A stretch of DNA of 64,000 nt from Thiovibrio frasassiensis (GTDB lineage: Bacteria; Desulfobacterota; Desulfobulbia; Desulfobulbales; Desulfurivibrionaceae): positions 1,951,530 through 2,015,529 of the forward strand of contig NZ_JAPHEH010000001.1 in NCBI RefSeq assembly GCF_029607905.1. The letters are read 5' to 3'. The translations under genes and the position numbers were made by a program. Shown here one piece after another: positions 44,306 to 53,399 of the stretch; positions within the stretch are counted from its first letter, which is position 1; each line of letters opens with the position of its first letter. The notes beneath the pieces were generated by a model. The model worked only from the letters and a program-made list of their open reading frames with translations, had not been told where the DNA came from and did not search any database.

Positions 44306-45790
44306 ATGGCAGCAGTGTTAGCGGCGAGGCAATTGAGCCAGGATTGGCTGCAAACGTATCCCGAGGAGCTTCGGTCTGTCCTGGGCCAGATTGCACAGCA
44401 CAGCGGACAGCCCATGTATGTGGCGGGCGGGCCGGTGCGGGACTGGCTGCTTGGGGTGGTGGCCAAGGATCTTGATCTTGCCGTACCGAAGGGCGCTGTG
44501 GCTTGCGCCCGCGAGGTCAGTGCTCTGCTGGGAGGCACCTTTGTCCTGCTTGATGCAGCTGAAGACGTGGCCAGGGTTGTCTGGCAGGGGTTTACCCTTG
44601 ATTTTTCCGGTTTCAGAAATCACACCACCAGTATTGAGGACGATCTCGGCCAGCGGGATTTTACCATCAACGCCATGGCCGTTCCCATTGCTCCTGGCAC
44701 CGGCGCCCTTGGCGAGCTCACGGTTATTGATCCTTTCGGCGGCGTGGCCGATCTTGCCCAAAAACGCATCCGGACTCCGGCCCTAGCCAATCTCCTGGCC
44801 GATCCCCTTAGGTTGTTGCGGGCCTACCGTTTCGCGGCCACTCTGGATTTCAGTATCGAATCTGCGACCGAGGCGGCCATTGTCGCCCATGGCGAGCTGC
44901 TGGTCGAGTCGGCCATGGAGCGGGTGGCCTATGAACTGGGTCTGATCATCGGTTCTCCCCGTGCCTGGGAGACGGTGCGTGCCATGGCGGCAAGCGGGCT
45001 CCTCTGGGTTGTTTTTCCGGAGCTTGTTGCGGGTTGCGGTCTGGTCCAGCCTTCCAGCCATCATCTCGATGTGTTCGGCCATAGTCTGGAGGCCTTGCGC
45101 TGTGTGGAGGCAATCATCTCGAAGCCCGAAGCATATTTTCCTGATCAGGGCGATCAGTTCCGGAAGGCGGTCCAAGAAAAACGGGGCGTATTGCTGAAAT
45201 GGGCAGCCCTGTTTCATGATCTGGGCAAACCGGAGACCCACAGACTGATTGAGGAAAAGATCACCTTTTATAACCACGATCAGGCCGGAGCCGCTATCTT
45301 TGAGGGGATCGCCGAACGGTTGCACTGGCCCAAAGATGACCGTAATCGGGTGGCCCGGCTCATTAGTCTGCACATGTGGCCATTTCATCTCAGCAACGCC
45401 CGGCTGCACACCGGAATCAGCCGCAAGGCGTGTCTGCGTTTGGTCAAAGCGGTTGGTGACGATCTGCCCCTTCTTTTTCTGCTGACCATGGCGGATAGCC
45501 TTGCCGGGCAGGGTCCCGGCAAGCCCGAGGAGATGGAGGAGAATCTGGCCGCGCTTTGGGCGGAGGTGCATGAGGTACACGTAGAGTACATCCAGCCGGT
45601 CTTTACCAGCCCGCCGCTGCTCACGGGGCATGATCTCATCACCATCTTTGCCCTTGAGCCAGGTCCGCTTTTCAAGGAGATCCTTGAGGGGTTGGAGGGT
45701 GCGCAGGTGGAGGGTGTGGTTGCGGACCGGGAACAGGCTCTGGCCTGGGTGAAAATGTTTCTTGAGTCAGGGTCAGTAACGCCGCTATAA
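44306..45790 (+). CDS. tRNA nucleotidyltransferase / poly(A) polymerase with HD domain
   Basis: 494 residues from ATG 44306 (AAGGG upstream). Class II nucleotidyltransferase head: VAGGPVRDWLLG (GGxVRD), the DLDLAV catalytic Asp pair, the RRDFTINAMA-like QRDFTINAMAV and the DPLRLLRAYRFA motif. The centre has an HD domain (LFHDLGKPETH) typical of long CCA enzymes, giving phosphatase/phosphodiesterase activity. Adds or repairs the CCA end of tRNAs, or only its CC or A part if a second enzyme exists elsewhere. Confidence 0.9.
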   Translation: MAAVLAARQLSQDWLQTYPEELRSVLGQIAQHSGQPMYVAGGPVRDWLLGVVAKDLDLAVPKGAVACAREVSALLGGTFVLLDAAEDVARVVWQGFTLDFSGFRNHTTSIEDDLGQRDFTINAMAVPIAPGTGALGELTVIDPFGGVADLAQKRIRTPALANLLADPLRLLRAYRFAATLDFSIESATEAAIVAHGELLVESAMERVAYELGLIIGSPRAWETVRAMAASGLLWVVFPELVAGCGLVQPSSHHLDVFGHSLEALRCVEAIISKPEAYFPDQGDQFRKAVQEKRGVLLKWAALFHDLGKPETHRLIEEKITFYNHDQAGAAIFEGIAERLHWPKDDRNRVARLISLHMWPFHLSNARLHTGISRKACLRLVKAVGDDLPLLFLLTMADSLAGQGPGKPEEMEENLAALWAEVHEVHVEYIQPVFTSPPLLTGHDLITIFALEPGPLFKEILEGLEGAQVEGVVADREQALAWVKMFLESGSVTPL

Positions 45791-45814
45791 CGGCATAAGG
45801 GTCCGTAATTCTAC

Positions 45815-45876
45815 GGGGCAAAAAAAAGGTTATTCCATGACGGCCCCTAAATAAGTTTGACTGTTTTTTTTGCCCC
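45815..45876. repeat. Inverted repeat upstream of glycogen phosphorylase
   Basis: A perfect 13-base inverted repeat, GGGGCAAAAAAAA at 45815-45827 and TTTTTTTTGCCCC at 45864-45876, with 36 bases between. It lies in the 159-base gap between the nucleotidyltransferase and phosphorylase genes. It may be a large terminator for the former or a control site for the latter. Confidence 0.6.
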
Positions 45877-45949
45877 ATTGTACCCTGTGGGGAGCAACGA
45901 TTGCTATTGAGGATGGGGGGATTGGTTTTAATTCAGGTCAACCTTAAGG

Positions 45950-48439
45950 ATGCAGACCACAACTATGAATGACAAGATCCCGCAAGGCCCGTATTGTGCC
46001 GTTTTTAAATCGCTCACCAAGAAGGATTTTCTCAGCACGATCAACCACCACATGCTGAGTTTTCTCGGCCGTGACCCGCAACGGGCCGGAAGCAGGGATC
46101 TCTACAAGGCCCTGGCCTACACCATCCGTGATTTTTTGGTCGAGCGCTGGATTGCAACGCAAAAGGGGTATTACGCCAAGGGCAAGAAGCGGGTCTACTA
46201 TCTCTCCCTGGAGTTTCTTATCGGCCGGTCGTTGGGCAACAGCCTGATCAACCTCGGCTTTTATGATGAGATGGCCGGCGTTTTGCAAGAAATGGGCTAC
46301 GATCTTGAGGAAATCCGGGAGGAGGAGGACGATGCCGCCCTCGGTAACGGCGGCCTCGGCCGGCTGGCCGCCTGTTTTCTCGATTCCCTGGCAACCTTGG
46401 GCATTCCGGCCTACGGATATGGCATCCGCTATGAGTACGGCCTTTTTTATCAGCGCATCGTGGACGGTTTCCAGATGGAATATCCCGACAACTGGCTGCG
46501 CTACGGTACCCCCTGGGAGTTTGAAAGGCCCCAAAATCTGTATCCGGTCAAATATTACGGCCGGGTGCAGCGCTACCGCAACAACAAGGGGGAATTGCGG
46601 ACCGAGTGGATCGAGACGAAAGAGATTATGGCCATGGCCTGTGATGTCCTGGTGCCCGGCTTTAACAATGACAATGTCATCAATATGCGTCTCTGGACCG
46701 CCAAGGCCTCTCGTGAGATCGATCTCGGCTCCTTCAATCGGGGCAACTACATCTCGGCCGTGCAGGAAAAGGTGCAGTCGGAAACGATTTCCAAGGTGCT
46801 CTATCCCTCGGACGATATCCGGGAGGGGCAGGAACTGCGCCTCAAGCAGCAATACTTTTTCGTAGCCGCCACCTTTCAGGATATCCTCCGCCGGCATAAA
46901 AAAAAGCACGAGGGGTTCGATTCGTTTGCCGATGAGATCGCCGTCCAGCTCAACGATACCCATCCGGCCATCGCCATCCCGGAATTCATGCGGATCCTGG
47001 TGGACGAGGAGTCGGTTCCCTGGGATAAGGCGTGGCAGATCTGTGTCGGCACCTTTGGCTACACCAATCATACCCTGATGCCGGAGGCCCTGGAGACCTG
47101 GCCCGTGGAGTTACTGGGCAGGGTGCTGCCCCGGCACCTTGAGATCATCTACGAGATCAATCGCCGGTTCCTTGAGTTGGTTGCGGCCCGGTATCCGGGC
47201 CGGGACGATTTGCTGCGGGAGATGTCCATCATCGAGGAAAGCCCGGTGAAAAGGGTGCGCATGGCGTATCTGGCCATCGTGGGCAGCCATTCGGTCAATG
47301 GGGTGGCAGAGCTCCACACCCATCTTCTCAAGACCAGGCTTTTTAAGAATTTTCACGACTTTTATCCCGGCCGCTTTAATTGCAAGACCAACGGCATAAC
47401 CCAGCGGCGCTGGCTGCTCAAATGCAATCCCGGCCTGGCCGGCTTGATCACCGACACCATCGGCGGCGAATGGGTCACCAATCTTGATTACCTGCGCAAC
47501 CTTGAGCCCTATGCCGAGCAGGCGAAGTTTCGCCAGAAATGGGCCAAGGTGAAAACGGAGAACAAAAAAAGGCTGGCCGCCCTTATCAAACAGGAGTGCG
47601 GGGTGGTGGTCAATCCCAATACCATGTTCGACGTCCAGGTGAAGCGGATCCACGAGTACAAACGGCAGCTGCTCAATGTCCTGCATGTTATCACCCTCTA
47701 CCACCGGATCGCCAACGGCGAGGATACGGATTCTCCCCCCCGCACCGTTGTGTTTGGGGGCAAGGCCGCGCCCTCCTATTTTAAGGCAAAATTGATCATC
47801 AAGTTGATCAATTCGGTGGCCGAGGTGATCAACAACGATTCCCGGGTGGGCGATCGCCTTAAAGTGGCGTTCATCCCCAATTATGGTGTGTCGGTTGCCG
47901 AAAAGATCTTTCCGGCCTCAGACCTTTCCGAGCAGATCTCCACCGCGGGCACGGAGGCCTCCGGCACCGGAAATATGAAATTTTCCTTGAATGGCGCCCT
48001 GACCATCGGCACCCTGGACGGGGCCAATATCGAGATCCTCGAGGAGGTGGGGGCAGAGAATATCTTCATCTTTGGCATGACCACGGAAGAGGTCGAGGCG
48101 GCCCGCCAGAATCCAGACCACAACGCCTTTACTGTCTATCGCGACAATCCGGAGGTGAAACGTACCCTGGACAGCATTGGCAACGGCTCTTTCAGTCGGG
48201 GCGATACCGCCCTGTTTGCTCCCATCGTCGAGGGGTTGCTCAATAGCAATGATCCCTATCTGCTGCTGCTCGACCTGGAGGATTATCTCCGCTGCCAGAA
48301 AGAGGTGGGCGCGCTGTATCTTGATCAGCCGAACTGGATCCGTAAATCCATTCTCAATGTGGCCCGGATGGGCAAATTTTCCAGCGATCGGACCATCCGG
48401 GAATATGCCCGTGAGATATGGGGAGTTCCGGTGGATTAA
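45950..48439 (+). CDS. glgP: Glycogen/starch phosphorylase
   Basis: 829 residues, the usual bacterial length. Releases glucose-1-phosphate from alpha-1,4-glucans. GT35 landmarks are GNGGLGRLAACFLDS near 125, VQLNDTHPAIAIPE near 345, VKRIHEYKRQ near 565 and the PLP-lysine motif EASGTGNMKFSLNG near 680. The first ATG (45950) has AAGG right against it; ATG 45965 is the alternative. It is flanked by inverted repeats on both sides. Confidence 0.95.
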   Translation: MQTTTMNDKIPQGPYCAVFKSLTKKDFLSTINHHMLSFLGRDPQRAGSRDLYKALAYTIRDFLVERWIATQKGYYAKGKKRVYYLSLEFLIGRSLGNSLINLGFYDEMAGVLQEMGYDLEEIREEEDDAALGNGGLGRLAACFLDSLATLGIPAYGYGIRYEYGLFYQRIVDGFQMEYPDNWLRYGTPWEFERPQNLYPVKYYGRVQRYRNNKGELRTEWIETKEIMAMACDVLVPGFNNDNVINMRLWTAKASREIDLGSFNRGNYISAVQEKVQSETISKVLYPSDDIREGQELRLKQQYFFVAATFQDILRRHKKKHEGFDSFADEIAVQLNDTHPAIAIPEFMRILVDEESVPWDKAWQICVGTFGYTNHTLMPEALETWPVELLGRVLPRHLEIIYEINRRFLELVAARYPGRDDLLREMSIIEESPVKRVRMAYLAIVGSHSVNGVAELHTHLLKTRLFKNFHDFYPGRFNCKTNGITQRRWLLKCNPGLAGLITDTIGGEWVTNLDYLRNLEPYAEQAKFRQKWAKVKTENKKRLAALIKQECGVVVNPNTMFDVQVKRIHEYKRQLLNVLHVITLYHRIANGEDTDSPPRTVVFGGKAAPSYFKAKLIIKLINSVAEVINNDSRVGDRLKVAFIPNYGVSVAEKIFPASDLSEQISTAGTEASGTGNMKFSLNGALTIGTLDGANIEILEEVGAENIFIFGMTTEEVEAARQNPDHNAFTVYRDNPEVKRTLDSIGNGSFSRGDTALFAPIVEGLLNSNDPYLLLLDLEDYLRCQKEVGALYLDQPNWIRKSILNVARMGKFSSDRTIREYAREIWGVPVD

Positions 48440-48514
48440 GAGGATTTCACCCTCAGGCACAACACCGCTTTCCCCCAAAAGACATTGACTTTTCGCCCTA
48501 TTGTTGATAGCTAG

Positions 48515-48558
48515 CAGGATGTTAAAAAAAGCTCTTCTCCGCTTTTTTTAACATCCTG
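48515..48558. repeat. Perfect 18-base inverted repeat after glgP
   Basis: CAGGATGTTAAAAAAAGC (48515-48532) pairs exactly with GCTTTTTTTAACATCCTG (48541-48558) around an eight-base loop. It can act as a bidirectional terminator for glgP, though the stem is AT-rich and no T-tract follows it. It lies 97 bases before the MetE-like gene. Confidence 0.7.
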
Positions 48559-48654
48559 ATTTGTGTTAGGGCGCATGTCTGCCGCGCCATCGCCGTAAAT
48601 AGCAGCGCAAGCGCAGCAGGATAGCGGCGTTGCTCCCGATATTGGAATAAAGCT

Positions 48655-49761
48655 ATGACTCAAGATAATATTTCCTCGCGATTTCAGGCAAATGGCCTGG
48701 CGACCCTCATCGGCAGCCTGCCGGTTACAGACCTTACGGAAGCGTTTGCTTTGATCTTTGCGCATACCCCCGACATTCCGCTGTGGCCGCAAATGCCGAG
48801 CAACCCCAAGGAGGGGATGCTCAGTCAGTTCAGCGAAGGGATGCCCGGCATAGTCGAAGAGGCGGACCGCACCTATTTTGATATCCAGACCGAGACCTTT
48901 GCTGAGGAGATGCTGCACTACTTCGAGCAGTATCTGGCTGCGGTGGAAGACCCGGCCCTGTTGCCGGATTCCCCTTTTGCCGTATCGAGGGAGAGAGCCC
49001 AGGGCCTTTTCGCCCTGCAGGAGGCAATCGCTGCTGCTGACGGTAAAAATGTGGCCGCCGTCAAGGGGCAGATGACCGGGCCGTTTACCCTGCTCACCGG
49101 CCTCCATGACCGGGAAGGGAGGGCCGCCTATTATGAGCCGACCATTCGGGAAATGGTGGTGAAGGGGCTGTCCCTCAAGGGTGCATGGCAGGTCAAGCTT
49201 CTCGCGCAGGTGCAGGTTCCGGTCATTCTCTTTATCGACGAACCTGCCCTGGCCGGTCTTGGCTCCTCCGCCTTCCTCACCGTTTCTCTGGACGAGTTGG
49301 GGGAGGATCTCAATGAGATTATCGGTGCGGCCCAGGCAGCGGGCGGCCTGGTGGGCGTCCATGTGTGCGCCAATACGGATTGGGAATTTCTCTTGTCCAC
49401 CCAGTTGGACATTGTCAGCTTTGACGCCTACGGTTTTTTCGATAAGCTTGTCGCCTGCAAGGAGGCGTTGTTCTCCTTTCTGGAACGGGGCGGTATTGTT
49501 GCCTGGGGGATCGTGCCCACCTCGGAGAAGGAATATATCGAACAGGAAACGGCTGAGTCGCTTCTTGCCCGTTGGGAGTCTCAGGCCGAGCAGTTGGTGG
49601 GCAGTGGCAACGGCAATGGCTCCTGGGATTATCAATCCCTGCTCCGTCAGACCCTGATAACCCCAAGCTGCGGCACCGGTTCGCTGTCATTGCCACATGC
49701 CCAAAAGGTGCTGGCTCTGACCCGGGATCTTTCCAAGCTCTTGCGTGACAAATATCTCTAG
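48655..49761 (+). CDS. MetE/UROD-superfamily methyltransferase (core-MetE-like)
   Basis: 368 residues, the size of the C-terminal half of MetE only. The TIM-barrel shows the start GLATLIGSLPVTD, the KGQMTGPFTLLTG region, VILFIDEPAL, and the metal ligands HVCANTDW (His, Cys) and PSCGTGSLS (Cys). This is the zinc set of MetE catalytic domains. Anaerobes with such core MetE proteins are thought to make methionine from a corrinoid-bound methyl group rather than folate. Other thiol methyltransferases are possible. Confidence 0.75.
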   Translation: MTQDNISSRFQANGLATLIGSLPVTDLTEAFALIFAHTPDIPLWPQMPSNPKEGMLSQFSEGMPGIVEEADRTYFDIQTETFAEEMLHYFEQYLAAVEDPALLPDSPFAVSRERAQGLFALQEAIAAADGKNVAAVKGQMTGPFTLLTGLHDREGRAAYYEPTIREMVVKGLSLKGAWQVKLLAQVQVPVILFIDEPALAGLGSSAFLTVSLDELGEDLNEIIGAAQAAGGLVGVHVCANTDWEFLLSTQLDIVSFDAYGFFDKLVACKEALFSFLERGGIVAWGIVPTSEKEYIEQETAESLLARWESQAEQLVGSGNGNGSWDYQSLLRQTLITPSCGTGSLSLPHAQKVLALTRDLSKLLRDKYL

Positions 49762-49822
49762 ATACCGGCATTGGCCGGCGTTTCTTGTATCCAACCATTT
49801 TAAAAAAGTTTGAGTATTGACC

Positions 49823-51298
49823 ATGGAAGAACTGAATCAGGTTTTGAAGCAACGTCGTCAAAAGGCTCAGGAGCTAGCAGATCTGGGCGTGAATCTCTAT
49901 GCCAACGATTTTCGGCCTGCGCATCGGATCAGTGAGGTTCTGGCGAAAAACGATAACCCGGATGCGCCGCTGGAAGAAGGGATCAAGTCGGTTGCCGGCC
50001 GGATCATGGCCCTGCGCAAGTTCGGCAAGGCAGCCTTCCTCCATATCCAGGACGAATCGGGCCGGATCCAGGTGTATGTCAAACGGGACGAGGTTGGGGT
50101 GGATGCCTACCAGATCTTCAAGAAGCTCGATGTCGGCGATATCGCCGGTTTTGGCGGCACCCTGTTCCGCACCCAGACCGGAGAGCTGACCATCGAAGCG
50201 GCAAGTGTCAAGCCGATCACCAAATCCCTGCGTCCCTTGCCGGAGAAGTTTCACGGCCTCACCGATGTGGAAACCCGCTACCGTCAGCGTTATGTCGACC
50301 TGATCATGAACCCGGAGGTGCGCGACACCTTTCGCAAGCGGGTGGAGATCATCCGTTTGATCCGTGATTTTCTGACCAATCGGGGTTTCATGGAGGTCGA
50401 GACCCCCATGATGCAGGCCATTGCCGGCGGGGCCACGGCCAAGCCTTTCAAGACCCATCATAATGCCCTGGGCATGGATCTCTATCTGCGTATTGCTCCG
50501 GAGCTCTATCTGAAGCGGCTGCTGGTGGGTGGCTTTGAAAAGGTCTTCGAGATCAACCGCAATTTCAGAAACGAAGGGCTTTCCACCCGGCATAATCCGG
50601 AATTCACCATGCTTGAATTCTACCAGGCCTTTGCCACCTACGAAGATCTCATGGATCTCACCGAGGAGATGGTTTCCTACATCGCCGCCGAGGTCACCGG
50701 CTCCATGGTCGTGAGTTACCAGGGGCAGGAGGTGGATCTTTCCCCGCCCTGGAAGCGCTACACCATGGACGAGGCGATCATCGAGGTGGGCGGGGTTGAC
50801 AAGGATATTCTCGCCGATCCGGCCCGCACCCGGCAGTTGCTTCTGGACAAGGGCATTACCCTTGAGCCGCTGGCAGGACACGGCAAGGCCAAGACCGAGC
50901 TCTTTGAACTGCTGGTGGAAGAAAGACTGGTCAATCCTACCTTCGTGACCCAGTATCCCACCGAGGTCTCGCCCCTGGCCCGCCGCAACGAGAATAATCC
51001 CGAGGTCACCGACCGTTTCGAGCTTTTCATGACCGGGCGGGAAATAGCCAATGCCTTCAGCGAGCTCAATGACCCCATTGATCAGAAACAACGGCTGCAA
51101 AAGCAGATTGATGAGCGGGGCAATGACGAGGAGATCTTTCCCGTGATGGACGAGGATTTTGTCCGCGCCCTGGAATACGGCATGCCCCCCGCGGCAGGGG
51201 AGGGAATCGGGATCGACCGGTTGGTGATGCTGCTGACCGACTCGCCCTCGATCCGCGACGTTATCCTCTTCCCGCATCTGCGGGCGGAGAACAAGTAA
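49823..51298 (+). CDS. lysS: Lysyl-tRNA synthetase, class II
   Basis: 491 residues from ATG 49823; a TTG two codons earlier is less likely. OB-fold anticodon domain (about 55-150) then the class II core: motif 1 MEVETPMM, motif 2 FRNEGLSTRHNPEFTMLE, motif 3 GEGIGIDRLVML. Charges tRNA-Lys in the cytoplasm. Precedes the lol and bamA genes on the same strand. Confidence 0.98.
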   Translation: MEELNQVLKQRRQKAQELADLGVNLYANDFRPAHRISEVLAKNDNPDAPLEEGIKSVAGRIMALRKFGKAAFLHIQDESGRIQVYVKRDEVGVDAYQIFKKLDVGDIAGFGGTLFRTQTGELTIEAASVKPITKSLRPLPEKFHGLTDVETRYRQRYVDLIMNPEVRDTFRKRVEIIRLIRDFLTNRGFMEVETPMMQAIAGGATAKPFKTHHNALGMDLYLRIAPELYLKRLLVGGFEKVFEINRNFRNEGLSTRHNPEFTMLEFYQAFATYEDLMDLTEEMVSYIAAEVTGSMVVSYQGQEVDLSPPWKRYTMDEAIIEVGGVDKDILADPARTRQLLLDKGITLEPLAGHGKAKTELFELLVEERLVNPTFVTQYPTEVSPLARRNENNPEVTDRFELFMTGREIANAFSELNDPIDQKQRLQKQIDERGNDEEIFPVMDEDFVRALEYGMPPAAGEGIGIDRLVMLLTDSPSIRDVILFPHLRAENK

Positions 51299-51329
51299 GC
51301 CGCAATCGTTTCAGCAAGTGAGGGATATT

Positions 51330-52562
51330 GTGCAATTTGAATGGTTTGTCTGCCTGCGATATCTTAAAGCCAAGCGCAAGCACGGCTTCATCTCGCTTAT
51401 TTCGCTGATTTCCATTGCCGGGGTTATGGTCGGGGTTATGGCCCTTATCGTGGTGCTTGCCGTGATGACCGGTTTTACTTCCGAATTTCGCGACAAGATC
51501 CTCGGCATCAACTCCCATGTGGTGGTCCAGGATTATACCGGCAATATCCGGGGTTACGAGGAGGTTGCGGCAAAGATTCGCGCGGTGGAGGGGGTAAGCG
51601 GGGTCACCCCTTATCTCTACAGCCAGGCCATGATCACCAGCGGCGAGGGCGGAACCGGCGCGGTGTTGCGCGGTCTTGATCCTGCCACAGCCCCCGGCGT
51701 ACTCAGTCTGGCAAAACATCTGCGGAGCGGTTCAATCGCCGCCTTGTCGCCGGTCCAGACGGAGGGGAGAGCATTGCCCGGGATCATCCTTGGCAAGGAG
51801 CTTGCCGCCCAGTTGCATGTCTCGACCCATGACCGGGTCAGGCTGATCTCGGCCTCAGGTCCTTTGACGCCCATGGGGGTAATCCCCAAGGTTTCCACCT
51901 GTCAGGTTGTTGGGGTTTTTGAAACAGGCATGTACGAGTATGATTCCGCCCTGGCCTATGTCTCCCTGGAAACGGCGCAACGTTTTTTTGGCCTGCCCGG
52001 CGCGGTGCATGGCTTGGAGGTGAAAACTGTTGATCTCAATGCGGCGGATCAGGTTGCCAAGCGGATCGAACATGCCCTGGGCCCAAATTTTTATGCCAAG
52101 GACTGGATGCGGATGAATCGGAACATCTTTTCCGCCCTTGCTCTGGAAAAAACAGCCCTCTCGGTGATCATGGCCCTGGTGGTGATGGTGGCCGCCTTCA
52201 ATATCGTCAGCACCCTGATCATGGTGGTCATGGAAAAGAACAAGGACATCGCCATCCTGAAATCCATGGGCGCCACCTCCGGAAGCATCATGCGGATTTT
52301 TATCTACGAGGGTCTGGTTATCGGCCTTGTCGGCACTACGCTCGGGGTGCTGGGCGGCCTTGGTCTCTGCGCGATTCTCAGCCGGTATCAGTTTATCAAG
52401 CTGCCCGATGTGTATCCGATTTCCACCCTGCCGGTGCTGGTCCTGCCTTCGGATGTTCTTCTCATCGCCCTTTCCGCCACGGTTATTACTCTGCTGGCCA
52501 CCCTGTATCCGTCCTGGCAGGCGGCCAAGATCGATCCTGCCGTGGCCCTGCGCTATGAATAG
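51330..52562 (+). CDS. Lipoprotein-releasing ABC transporter permease LolC/LolE
   Basis: 410 residues from GTG 51330 (AGGG upstream); GTG 51318 is possible. Four membrane segments: one near 20-45 and three at about 265-400, with a large periplasmic MacB-like domain between. Start EWFVCLRYLKAKRKHGFISLISLISI is typical of LolC/LolE. Only one such gene is present here, so it probably forms a homodimer (LolF-type) with LolD and hands lipoproteins to LolA. Confidence 0.93.
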   Translation: MQFEWFVCLRYLKAKRKHGFISLISLISIAGVMVGVMALIVVLAVMTGFTSEFRDKILGINSHVVVQDYTGNIRGYEEVAAKIRAVEGVSGVTPYLYSQAMITSGEGGTGAVLRGLDPATAPGVLSLAKHLRSGSIAALSPVQTEGRALPGIILGKELAAQLHVSTHDRVRLISASGPLTPMGVIPKVSTCQVVGVFETGMYEYDSALAYVSLETAQRFFGLPGAVHGLEVKTVDLNAADQVAKRIEHALGPNFYAKDWMRMNRNIFSALALEKTALSVIMALVVMVAAFNIVSTLIMVVMEKNKDIAILKSMGATSGSIMRIFIYEGLVIGLVGTTLGVLGGLGLCAILSRYQFIKLPDVYPISTLPVLVLPSDVLLIALSATVITLLATLYPSWQAAKIDPAVALRYE

Positions 52563-52575
52563 GGGCGGGGGGGGT

Positions 52576-53292
52576 ATGCAAGACACCGCACCGGAAGCAC
52601 CCTGTTTTTTTGAAGCGCGGGATATTTACAAGGAATATCGTAACCACGGTAATCTGCAGGTCCTTGCCGGGGTTAATCTGCGGTTGGTCACCGGGGAAAT
52701 GGTCGCGGTGGTCGGCGCTTCCGGCACCGGAAAAACAACCCTACTGCATATTCTCGGGGCCCTCGATCAGCCCAGCCAGGGGCAGCTTTTTTACCGGGGC
52801 GAAAATGTTTTTGAGAAAACCGATGACCAACTGGCCCAATTCCGCAATCAGGTTATTGGGTTTGTCTTTCAGTTTCATCATTTGCTGCCGGAGTTCGACG
52901 CCCTGGAAAACGTTCTGCTCCCTGGGCTCATCGCCGGGCAGAAACGGTCCGCCCTCGTCGGGTATGCGGAATATCTTCTCGATCGGGTTGGTGTCTTGAA
53001 TCGTGCCAGCCACAAGGTGGGGGAGCTTTCCGGCGGTGAGCAGCAGCGGGTTGCGCTGGCCCGGGCCTTGGTCATGAAGCCTGCGGTTCTTCTTGCGGAC
53101 GAGCCCACCGGGAACCTTGATCCGAAAAGCGGCCTCAAGGTTTTTGAGCTCATTCGGGAGTTGAGCGAGACCCTTTCGCTGGCAACGGTCATGGTGACGC
53201 ATAACCTTGAGCTGTCCCGGCGGATGAGCCGTTGTCTCACCTTGCGAGACGGGGGCTTGTTCGAAACCCGGGATGAGAGCAAAGATTCTTGA
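52576..53292 (+). CDS. lolD: Lipoprotein-releasing ABC transporter ATPase LolD
   Basis: 238 residues. Walker A GASGTGKTT, signature LSGGEQQRVALARAL, Walker B AVLLADEPTG, H-loop MVTHNLEL. Powers removal of outer-membrane lipoproteins from the inner membrane. Starts 13 bases after the permease gene, so they form one unit. Confidence 0.95.
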   Translation: MQDTAPEAPCFFEARDIYKEYRNHGNLQVLAGVNLRLVTGEMVAVVGASGTGKTTLLHILGALDQPSQGQLFYRGENVFEKTDDQLAQFRNQVIGFVFQFHHLLPEFDALENVLLPGLIAGQKRSALVGYAEYLLDRVGVLNRASHKVGELSGGEQQRVALARALVMKPAVLLADEPTGNLDPKSGLKVFELIRELSETLSLATVMVTHNLELSRRMSRCLTLRDGGLFETRDESKDS

Positions 53293-53399
53293 CAGGCGGC
53301 GCAATGCCTGATAATTCTGATAAACTTATTAATAGATCGTCAGCACGTCCGCATATCTTGGGGCGGTCACTCCGGTCCTTTCACAGCGAAATCGAGAGT

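Noticed and set aside
49874-51277. Long open frame antisense to lysS (467 codons)
   Set aside because: It mirrors the lysS codons, has no ribosome-binding site and encodes a His/Gly/Leu-rich shadow product with no family match. Long antisense frames over eno (18687-19940), the der-adjacent kinase (27416-29212), glgP (45944-47071) and bamA (54096-55481) were dropped for the same reason.
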